From: Haliclona indistincta
Lineage: Eukaryota; Porifera; Demospongiae; Haplosclerida; Chalinidae
NCBI GenBank assembly: GCA_964017065.1
Contig: OZ024784.1
Location: 10,521,152 to 10,585,151 of the forward strand
Length of the DNA stretch: 64,000 nucleotides
Direction of reading: 5' to 3'
A program made the position numbers and the translations under genes. The notes under the pieces were generated by a model. That model saw only the letters and a list, made by a program, of their open reading frames with translations, made no database searches and had not been told where the DNA came from. Positions 12,201-24,200 of the stretch are shown piece by piece (position 1 is the first letter of the stretch; every line of letters begins with the position of its first letter).

Positions 12201-15200
12201 GAAGTCAGCAGGTTGTCACTTGTCCAGGTCCTACCTTGTTGGGTCAAGACTGGCTACGCAAACTAAAGCTCAACTGGAGCGAGCTGTTTAGAATCAGCAA
12301 GATGTCTACGCTCACTGCTGTCTGTCTTGGAGAAGCACAAAGAAGTCTTTGACAACAAACTGGGCAGAGTGAACACTGCTGAAGTGCACCTACACCTGAA
12401 ACAAGATGCAACTCCTCATTTTTACAGTCTGCGGCCAGTTCCTTACTCTATCAGGGAGAAGACAGAAACCGAGCTACAAAGAAGGAGGCACAAGGTGTCA
12501 TAGAGCCAGTACTATCTTCTGATTGGGCTGCACCGATTGTTCCTGTTATTAAAACTGACAGTACTGTGAGGATCTGTGGCGACTATAAGCTGACAGTGTA
12601 TAAGGAAATGGAGAAAAACGTCTACCTTCTACCACGCGTGGAGTTCTCTTTTCGCATCACTTTCTGGTGGTACTCTGTTCTCTTAGTTGAATATGACTCA
12701 TGCCTATCAGCAGTTGGTGTTAGGCGAGGAATCCAGGAAATTCACCACGATTAATACAACCAAAGGCTTGTTCCGCTACAACTGACTACCGTTTAGTGTA
12801 TCCTCTGCCCCTGCTATTTTGCTTCTAGTCTAGAATCAATTGCTCTAAAAGCCGCTGCTGTTCTCCCTCTACTCTTACTCGAAAAGCCACACAGAACCTC
12901 AAATCAAAAGATCACACCACCTCCTGTCTTAGTAGGAGAATGGTACTTGGAAGAATAGTTTAGTTGAATGAGCTGATGCTTGAGGGAAGGGCAATTCAAA
13001 ATCGACTTCCAAAGCAAGATTCCAAATCTTTCCAAGAAGATCTCTCTCGTAAGTTCGCCAAGCTGATGTTTTCTGGAAAGACCAAACAAGCTCTCGACCT
13101 ATTATCAGAAAGTATAAAATGTGGCATCCTCCATCCCTTCCAATCCCAATGATCCAAGCTCATGAGATAACCCAAACATCCGAACAATCAGCCTGTCTAT
13201 CCAGATTGTATTCTCTCCTCCGATCCTGGTCCTCCTCATCCTGTAATTTTTGACTCCATTGATGGAAATGCTATTCGATCTGCTGCCCTCAATATACATG
13301 GTTCCTCTGGTCCTTCAGGTCTAGATGCCCATGCATGGAGAAGACTGAGTACTTCCTTCAATGGCGTTTCCATAGATCTCTGTAATTCACTTGTCATTGT
13401 TGCAAGGGACTATGCACCACCTATGTTGACCCCAAATCAGTCACTTGACAAGTGCCCAGGAATCCGACCAATCGGTATTGGCAACACTGCTTAGAGGATA
13501 GTTGCCAAAGCAGTTCTTGGTGTTGTTAAACCAGACATCCAACATTCTTCCGGTTGCCTCCAAATGTGTGGGGGACAATATCAGGTATTGACCCTCCTGC
13601 ACGAGAACTATAAAATTATTCAGTATAACTACACGCACCAAACCTTAATCTGCGCTGTGTGGTGGGATTCCATTATGCGGTCGTGGCAGTGGCGGGATTC
13701 CACTATGAGCTTTAGAGACACGCAGCTACGCAATCAGATTCATTGGTCAACATCGCTTAGCTGTGGTCTAATGTAGGTTATTGACCGCTCTTATGGCAAC
13801 AAATAACAACGTACCGCCGTTTCCAGTGCAGACTGCATGGGATTCGAGTCTTCACTTGCTTAACGGACGCCTGTAGTGTGGCGACATTGATGTAGTTCGT
13901 GCCTACAAGCGCCCTAGTTCGTCCCACGACCAGCAGTGGCTGTTTCAGAATCATGTTGCAGCACCGTTGTGCCGTCATGAAGAGTGTTCTGGATCGCAGT
14001 TGCGCACGATGAATGATAATATAAGCCAGTTATTGCACTGCACAGCTCGGGCATAACCGACATATTTGGCCTTGAGAAAGTCAAGTTACCCTCGAACAGT
14101 CTCGGGCTGCACCCTCGACCGTTACTCGGGCAACTCGACTTTCCCACGGTCAATAATGTTGATTATTGCCCTCGTGAGAGTGCAATAACTAATACTTATT
14201 ACACCTGTCATGGGTCAATCAGATTGCAGAATTGTATTGAAGTATGGTAGTTACACCATGTCTGCCCATGGTGTATCACGAATACCGTATAGCCGGTTAT
14301 TTTCGATGGTCAAATATTTCGTTAGTAAAATTTTAGATTGGATCTAATTTTCGATACTCATTCGCCGTTCGAAAATAAAATCCAGGCTAAAATTTATTAC
14401 CCTTCGCTTCATCTCAAACTCAATGGCGTCGACGAGTTGGGCGTCGAATTGTTGGAGAACTGTATATAGTCGTTAAACCATCGTCCAGCCACGTTTTATG
14501 ATTGTTAAAGGGAACCACAGAGTCGAAGATAAGTTGCTGTACCGTGGTGTCCGCCTTTTCGCTTATCGTGCGAGTAGTCTCTCGCGTGCAGCAGTGCGCA
14601 TGGCAGACATTTCTCTAAGAGAGGCGCTTAATAGGCCATTCCTACTAAGAGCCTAAAGAATTTAATTAGCGATATTGGCTAGCGTAATTGGCTTCCGGGC
14701 TAGCTGGGGTGTGAGATGATTACGTAAGCGCTAAGATTAATACACGAATTTATATGGGGCTTATGGGAGAGATCGCGATACTTTCGACATCTTTGTAGTG
14801 CTCTCCGTAAACTTGACAACCGCGTGGTCTTGCTGCTTGGGTTCCTCTACCTTCGCTCTGTCGAACGCAAAAGACCACGAGTGCATTGGCAACAACGTTT
14901 TGGAGAAACAGGCGCGCAAAAAAGGCCTACTCGCACTCAGGGGGTCCCACAAAAAAAGTTTCCGACACCAGGCCCAAAAGTGGGTGGGTGGGTCAGAGGT
15001 AAATTTTCAACAAAGGTCACTTTGTGTCAAATTTAGCCATGACATAAATTGCACTTTTAAGTTATTTTGAACTGTTTTAAAGCAGGTTTCTACTAACTAT
15101 ACATGTACCACCTAGCTACTGCTTGTTATGAACATGTTTGTAACCAAAAATTGTGAAAAAAAAAGCAGAACAAGAGATCAAGAGACTATAACATAGATTG

Positions 15201-18200
15201 TAGATTCACTCACAGTATACAATCTGCATACAATAATAATAATAATCAACAATGATAAGCAACAGATAAGTTACTAGTGTGTTTAGCAGCATGCAATACT
15301 GTCAAAGTGATCAGTCAAGTTAGGAGCCGACTTGCACCTTGGCCTTTTGAAACTTGCCAACCGACAGAACTTGTGTGCGCTCTTCTCGGGTGATCAGACT
15401 AGGCCATCAATGATCACGCTATCTTCACTGCAAGTACTTGCTGACAAGCTGCTTTCACTCTGCTCACTATGAAGTGTAGCTTGCAGTGATACCTCAGGCT
15501 GTGATGTAGTTGATGTTGCAGCTGGTTCTCCATGAACATGTGCTGTACAGAAAATCTAGCTTGACAGCGAGCAGATACTACAGCTGATAAACTTATTGTG
15601 TTCTTCCGCTGTTAGAGATAGCGTACTGTGAGTGGAACTTGGAACTGCACTGGAAGAAACTATCCATACGCAAACAAGACATTGAACCAAGAAATTGTCG
15701 GTGCCGCTTGCTACGCTTGTGCTCAGCTTGGTGGTACGTGCTGAGTCCGGTGAGCTCGAATCCACACTCGCAATGCTTCCGCTTCCTGGATCCGCTACTG
15801 TCAGTGTTCATCATCTGTTCGTCACTCGCGATCGACGATCTTCGTGGAGGGGCGCGTACCATCAATTATAATGAATCTCAATAGACCAATATTTATGAAT
15901 ATCATTACATGACGTAATATGACGCAGTGGGTGGGTGGGTAGAGAAGCAATGTAAAAAACCGGCCTGGTGTCATAGATTTTAGCCTCTGGGACCCCCGCT
16001 CACACTATAGATCAAGCTAACAAAGGACTCAGCCTCCACAGTTCAAGTAACCACTGGCAGCAGTACCTGCACGCAGTATACTCTTACAGTATCCAGCTTT
16101 ACCAAATTGTTTCTCTCCAGAAAAATGCCCAACAAGTTTGCCATAGTTAGCGTAACTTGGGCTTGTTTGCGCGCCAGTTTCTCCAAAACGATGTTGCCAA
16201 TGCACACGTACTCTTTTGCGTTCGACAGAGCGAAGGTAGAGGAACCCAAGCAGCAAGACCACGCGGTTGTCAAGTTTACGGAGAGCACTACAAAGATGTC
16301 GAAAGTATCGCGATCTCTCCCATAAGCCCCATATAAATTCGTGTATTAATCTTAGCGCTTACGTAATCATCTCACACCCCAGTGCTGTGGGCCAGCAGAG
16401 CGGTGTGCCCACGCATACATTCCACGCATACTTTGCTCTTAGGGGGAATGGGCTATTGGCGTTCAGTTTTAGTGCTATCGCTGCTCGCTGCTATACCGTC
16501 AGATTCTAGTAAGAAGCGTTGGAAGTGGGCAGTCTAGCCTCGATCTGTGCGCATGTGTCTGCACGAGAAAATTTTGGATGTTCAAAATTTTTGGTATGGT
16601 TCAAATTTTCGTGGATTTAATTGACGAACAGCAGTTGGTGATCGAAAATTAAATCCAGTCGAAAATAACCGGCTATACGGTACATGAAACAATAACATTA
16701 ATCCTAAGGGTAAAGCCTGAGGGATTAATGGTTATTACTTGTACCATGGCAACCATCATGCCCACTGATGTCCGTAAATTTGTATAGGATAAATAAGGGC
16801 GACTTACACAAAATTCATAGTTCACCAGTGAGGTTGACTCACAACTCTCACCCCTTCCTATTTTTCTCTCTGTCATTTTAATTATCAGTTTTGACGAGTG
16901 GGAGTCATGTGACTTCCCATGGAATATCAGACATGAGGGGGTGACATTAAAAGTAGGAATGTGCAAATGAGAAACAAGAAATGTGTATGTGTGACACTGT
17001 AGGTATATAGTATGCGCACCACACATGCCATGTGCTTAGACAGAGCTGCTCAGTATTATAGAGTCTTACGATGATCTCCCTAGCAGTGATTCATCTTACT
17101 TTATCTGACTCTGAAACAGATTTTGAGTCTCTACTGACCATTGTGAGCTCAAAAACCACCAAAGGTGAGAATTAATGAGCAGCAGATTACTTGCCTTGAT
17201 CTGGACTCAAGGAGTGTAAACAGTGCACACCTGAGCTCGATATCATGTACTATAGCGCAATGGTAATCTGTTTAAACTATCCTGCATACATTCCAAACGT
17301 TTCGTAATACGAAAGCTTGTCGTACCCTAATCAGATATTCCACAGGAAATCCTGTGGAATATCTGAAATATACCACTGGCGGTGCCTTTGAAAATAAAGC
17401 CACCCATGGTACAAATTATCAAAAAGTTTCAATTCAATAGGTATTGTATTTAGTGCTGCAACGAGTACTCGGAATACTCGGGTACTCGTTTAATCGGTTA
17501 GTGGAAACATACTCTTGAGTACCAATTCACATGTGCACTAACAGAAAAGTGCTACATACAGCTAGCCGCACGTTTCATACAGCGGAGTCACTGAATGTAG
17601 ATTTTTGAACAATAGCCATCAAAGTGTTGATTGACTGTCTTTATTATGTGTTCAAGATTAAATTGAGAATATTCGGTTAGTGAAAAGAGTATTCGGTTAT
17701 GTGTAAACAGCACTCGTTGCAGCACTAATTGTATAGCAACAATAATATCACTCTATTACCCAATATCGCCCAGCCCTGCATACAAGTACAGAAATGTTGC
17801 TCTATGTGACACAAACACTAACCGAGATAGTAGTTTGTTTCAAAGAACTTGATGGTTTAGGAACACACTGGAGGATTGAGATAGGAATAGAAACAATGAG
17901 TTTGCTGTCTTCCAACAACTTAAAAGGTGAAAAGGCAGAAGTAGAGGCAGCAGCTGTGGAAGTATGATGTTCATCAGAAGATACACTAACTGGACTCCAT
18001 GCAGTTGACTGCTCAGATATGTTGGATTGAGAGGTGAAGATAACTTTTTTTATGTTGGGTTCCTGTAGTAATGATTTCTCATGGGTGGATGATAGAATCT
18101 GCAAACAAACACAATGTATTCTGAAATCAACTTAAAACCAAGCATGCCATTTATGCTAAAATTATCACAATTTTCAGAGTTTAGGTCAAATTTTCAAACG

Positions 18201-21200
18201 GGTTTCTTAAAAAAATCTTTTCTAAATTGAATTCTGTGGTTTTTGGTTTCTTTGTTTGTCAACTATAGGTTTGTGATAAACTCGTTTATGTGGTTAATCA
18301 GCCAGCATATCCATTTGCACAGACACTAATATGCAGTAAAAACTCACTAGTACTTTTGTTTGGCCATAATTAAATAACTTTTTTTGTAAATTAATTTATT
18401 ATGTGTGAAGTACGCTGTCAAATTAATGGCATCATTAGGTAAAACTGCTAAATCCAAACAGCACACACATATTAACCCCTAATGACGCCAAAGGGTGTCA
18501 TAATCGACTCCACCTACTGTAGACGTCATAAATAGCGTGAAAAGTGCTTTAGAAAGGTGAATTTGCAAAAGAAGACTTTCCTATAATTATAAAAAGTGGT
18601 TTTTCAGTGCACCCTCCCCACTGAATTTTAGGTATGTCCCCTGTTAGCCTGGGGTTCGAAGGGCCAGAGCTCCTTGCCACTTTCAGCATTTTAGGGCTTC
18701 ATGGTGCATACTTTGGCATAGAATAATTTATGGTCTAAACTGTCCTGTTTGCTCACCTGGACACCACCAGGTTTTGTATCAGTCACTAGAGCTAAGTGAA
18801 AACCAAAATTCGCTGCAAAATGACGAGGCCACAACACTTAAATGGCTTCAGTTCAAAGTGGGAGTGGCCAACTTGGAGTTTAGTACATGGTTGTAAACTT
18901 TGACAAGCCAAGAGAAAACGGCGCAAGTTTGGAACAGCTAGCGTACTGCATTTTGTAGAAAATTGAAAGACAAACTGCCAGTTTAGAGTTTAGAGTAACT
19001 GCCAGTTTAGAATAATTCAGTAAATAAAGGATTAAACGAATGCATTGCAAGACTAGACGTTGATCCATACTTGGGGCATTCGAAACTCAACCACAACACA
19101 TGTTGATTTTTCAAAGGTGAATTGATGACAAGTAAGTAGGCAAATTGGTGCACACTCGGCCCAATGCACATACTGGACTGCTAAAATCTAATGAAATTGA
19201 CAACTCAGACATGCTGGAATGAGAGGTAAATTGTAGCACAAAAAGAAAGCCCTCATCCAGCTAAGTGCTATAGACCATTTTAGTCGCTAATCATTTTCCC
19301 GCGTGCGCCCGTACAACACCGGACATGACCGTGTCGACGCCACCATTTTGTCGGTATTGTGCTGCAGGCAAAACACAAGGTTTCGTCTTTTTGCGTGCTT
19401 AGCTAGGTACTTTGCACACACAAGCGAAAGTATATTGCTTATACGAGTCACTAGAGCTTGAAAACGCGCGTTTCTATCTCTCGAACAGCCAGCAAAGCGG
19501 GAAATATGGAACGAAACTACTGACATTTTGTTCGATTTTACTGGCGCACTGTGTACTGTGCGCATTGTTCGATTTTACTGGCGCAACTACAGCATGGTAG
19601 CAAACAATAATGGATAGCGGCCTTGATCGAACAGTCCAATCAATAATAGCTTGGCTGATACAGAACAGCAGCAAAACTGGACCGGTTTCTAGCAGTCAAC
19701 TGCTTGTTAACTTCGCTTTCTTGACCGGGATTGCGGCAGTAATGTTCGTTTGTAAACTCTTAAGCTTGCAATGTAATATTCTATCGCTTGCAAGTGGAAA
19801 TTATCCTCCCGGGTGGAACGAACCGCGAGATTTCACACTGCAGTCGCGATCTCGTTACATATCCCGTGAACTCGTACACATCACGTCAGATGTCGTCCTC
19901 GCGGGTTCTTACATTGTAGCACTATGCTAGGCGAGATCTCGAGCGATGATGCGTGCCTCGAGTTGCCACCAAAAGTGCTAAATGGCTGTTCTATTTGCGT
20001 TGTGTATGTACCTGTATCGAGGGCGCCTATGCTCCCGCTGTAAGCTCTAGCTGCGTTCACTGGAAGATGTACAGCGATTAAGGCTGGCTGTTACTATCCT
20101 GGTTGCGAATTAAGCAAGAAAGGCGAGCAATCAGACTCGATCTCCACAATGATCTCGCTCGATCTTGTGAGATACCGGTGAACGCGCGCCGCGCCAGTAG
20201 GCGGTGCTTGAGTGATCACGTGAGATACCGCAAGAGCACGCACGCGATCACCCGGGAACTGGCAAGATCTCACTGGTTCTCTCCTTTCCGAGATTGCTAC
20301 GGCGGCTTAAAGTACCAGATAACAAACAACCAACGATGGAAAACTTGACTTGAACAGCCAACCATCTCCAAGAAGGACCAAGACTACTGGGTTCATTCAT
20401 TATGCTCAAAGCTAGGACTTACTGTGTGATGATCCACTGCAGTAGATACAACAGAGATTTTAGTTACGGTTTAGTATTATAATACTTATTGTTACATCAA
20501 CAATTTAATAATAAAGACAAAGCTGCATGTGTAGAGGTAAAGTTGTCTAGCTTGCCGCCTGCTATTAGTCTGCGTCGCGACTGCAACCTGGATGGAGAAA
20601 GTCATAGCATAATAACAACAGCGCATCTAGTAATGTACCAGTATAACAGCAGCAGTCAGTAGCAACAACCATGGAAGAGCACAGCGGCAACAAAGGTAGC
20701 TGAGGTAGTTGATGTGTAGGTAGATCTCGGACAGCAGGCAGTGTTCGTAAAGCGCATCCAAGTAAGTTAGTTATCGCAGTGGCAGTGCTAATTCTCCTGC
20801 TGTCGTGGTCCCGCGGTTTCTATCGCCGAGTAACAACGAGATTCTAACGATATACCGCTGATAATCGGCGGGTTTCATCGTTAATATCTCGCGTCATGTC
20901 ACCGTGATCACGCAACATTATTGTGAAATCTCGCGGTTCGTTCCACCCGGGCTGCCAAGCGCGCTAAGAAACAAATATCTTCTGTTTTACCAGCAGCACG
21001 ATACCGACAATATGGCGGTCCAAAGATTCGCGCCTATTAGCGCCTAAAATGGTCTATATGCTAAATGATTATTGTTTCTGTGCTACGGCAAAAAGCTACC
21101 ACGATACTACCTATAATTATTATGGACGTAGCAATCAATCTCTACTTTAATGAAACGCTTGTTAAAGAATAGACTCACATGTCACTGATGTGGTATGAGA

Positions 21201-24200
21201 ATATCCGATCACCCGAGAAAAGTGGGGGTAGTTACATAGCATAGAGCATGCGCAGACATTCTGTACTAGGCTCTTTTCCGAAAAGAGCCTGGGAACATGG
21301 CTACATGCACATATCGATCAAAAGAGCTGCTGTCGCTCTTGATGACAATGAGCTACCAACAGAACACTCAGACTTGTCCTGGAAAGGCAGTCTAGTGTCA
21401 TGACGCCTGCGAGGCAGCAAACATTCAAGAACAGCAGTCCTATTACTCTGCGCTATCCAATACAATACATTTAGGCGAGGAGTTTATTTTCAACTGGAGC
21501 TTGCATGTCAAAAATTAGGCAGCATTTACACAGCAACGATTTTTTGGCAAAAACGCAAACTTTTGTCCCATCTAGGCCTTTCATTTACACGAATATGATG
21601 AAAATGCACATGAAAACAGAGACATGTAAAATGCACATATAAACACCAAAAACAGACACCCACTTTTGATAAGAGCAAATCTCGACCTTCATACTCGCAG
21701 AGAATACTAGCACAAGGCCCGAAAAAACATATCTCAAAGAAAAATAACGTGTCCTTTGCTGGTTCATGCGTATGAGCGAGTGCTACCATCCTCAGACGAA
21801 AACACCATGCCCACATTCCAATTGCTTCATTTATTTCCGCTGGCAAAACAAAGGATTGTAAACAGCAAAAACGATGGAATGAATCAGACTACATTTCCCC
21901 GTTTTTGGACTGATTGTCTATGTCTAAACACTGCTTTAGATCCAGCAAAAAATTTTTTGGAAAATATTTGTCTGGCGAAAAACCCAGCTATACAATAACC
22001 ATAAGAGGCTTAGAACATGGGTGGCAGAAGGAAATTTTACGTTGGGTGCTGTTGCAGTGCAGAACACCAAGAAAACTTTTGCCTGATTAATTATCATTCA
22101 TGTTGAGTTTTCATCAAAAATTGTAAATCTCACTACAAATGCTCCAAAAGTGAACTCTTAAGTATCAATTTGAGGCCGTTTTGGAAAGAATTCATAAGAA
22201 AATACGGGAATGTGTGGCAAATATACAGCTTAATAATTGGAATGCATGCTTTTGAATCATGATCACTTTTTGCTCGTGTTATGGCTGCCAAAGTGGTGCG
22301 TGGGCGTACACGATCGCTTGGTGGAAGCCTTAGAAGCTGAGGATCGGCCAATCTACACATAGTACAATGACCAGGTATACAACAAAGCTCTGTAGCAAAT
22401 AATAGCTAGATAGAATGTTGTCAGTAGAACTGAGCCGTCACAAACTAGTTTTCTACCACGATTTTGAGTTACAATGTGTTGATTCTTATTCGTAGCGCTG
22501 CACACAGTAAGTATACAATAGTACAAATGCGTAGTGTAGGTTTCTTCTTCTGACCTGTACAGAAAGTGAAGTAATACAGTTGGCAGAATGCCCAAAAGAA
22601 TACGGATTCCTTAGATTCTGGGGAATTGTCTGAGCACACGCACTAGTACCTTTGTAGTGTGTACCAGGCCTAATTTTTCGCCATTTTATTTCGTTGCGAA
22701 AAAATTTGGCCAGGGGACCAGGCTGGTTGAGAACATGTGATAAAGCATGAGCTGAAGGCGTCTGCATTCGAGACTGCCTTTGACCCATCTAAGCATTTTT
22801 ATATGACTAATGCACTGCCACAGTGGGATGTGTTTTAGAGCTTACCGTGCAACGTCGTGCCTGGCTGGAGCGCCTCTAAAACTTAGTGTTGAGATGGCAA
22901 GTGGTCTTCACTTAATCAAATGCATCAAAATACTTGTACATAAAAGTCATTCGCTAATGATATTCATGTGCACTCGACATGTTAAGACATGAACTCCCCG
23001 CGGACAATCATGAGCCCAAGGATGGTAGAGCCCGAGGGCTACAAGATATTTGCAAGTAGACTTAGTTTGACCTTTCTAAAGCACTTTTCACACTATGACG
23101 TCTGAAGTAGGTGGAGCCAATTATGATGCCTGTGTCACTCGGGGTTATAGTGTCACTAGGGGTTAACCCTTTAAATACTAAATTATCTTGCTAGAATTTT
23201 ATCCTCGTAAATGTTGACCAATTCTCTCGCGAATATTTCATGTGTCTTTTGTGCTAAATTAATGGTCTCAAATTAATTTTGCGTCCTTTTTCGCCAGTGA
23301 GTAGCTACAATTGCATACACTCAAGTCGATCAAGATGCTCCTCCCACTTCGGAAGTAAAACACTCTCGGGAAAGTAATGTGACAGAATGAAACGTGATCT
23401 GATGACATATATGCCTTCACTGAAGGCTAGTATGGGCTAGGGAGGCTAGCCAATGACATATACCTATACCGTATCTTAAACATGTACCTATACATACCTT
23501 CGGCGTGAACTCTCACCTCATTAATCGCGTGGCAGCCTAGGTAGGCGTGCCTAGCTCCACGTGCAAGTTACACCCTTTGGCGGTCAAAGATGGTACTTAC
23601 ATGTGTTGCGTTTGGCTGTAAATCTCGCTCCACAAGCGACCCAGGCATTGGTTTCCATCGTTTCCCGTCGAGAGAAGAAAACGGTGGATACAGGCCGTTA
23701 AATCGAGACACAACATTACGAGTGGAAGTTGGCAAACCTGTCACAAAATGTTTGCCACACATTCGAGATCATTTCGTTGGGCTCCAGTCCTTTCTTTTAA
23801 CTGCCTGTATCCTCCATTTTCTTCTCTTGACGGGAAAAGCTGGGAAACGATGGAAACCAATGCCTGGGTCGCTTGTGGAGCGAGATTTACAGCCAAACGC
23901 AACACATGTAAGTACCATCTTTGACCACCTTTAAAGGGTGTAACTTGCACGTGGAGCTAGGCACGCCTACCTTGGCTGCCACGCAATTAATGAGGTGAGA
24001 GTTCACACCGAAGGTATGTATACCACTATACCGTAAAGATGTATAGTCTATGACGACATCGACATTCAGCAATGAGCTTTTTAGACGATATTCAGAGCGA
24101 GGTAGACACAAAAATGCCAAGAGAAAAGAAACCAGTGTTCTTCGTGTTTTTTTTTTCGAAGAAAAAGATTAGCAGTGAGCTCGGTCTGTCTGAGCGCATT

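Noticed and set aside
17060..17165. Plus-strand exon ending at a gtgag donor
   Set aside because: No convincing acceptor, and it lies antisense inside gene A with no partner exon in phase.
19412..19674. Host exons in overlapping short frames near a repeated phrase
   Set aside because: They lie inside a TIR element and repeat a local duplication. No splice signals support them.
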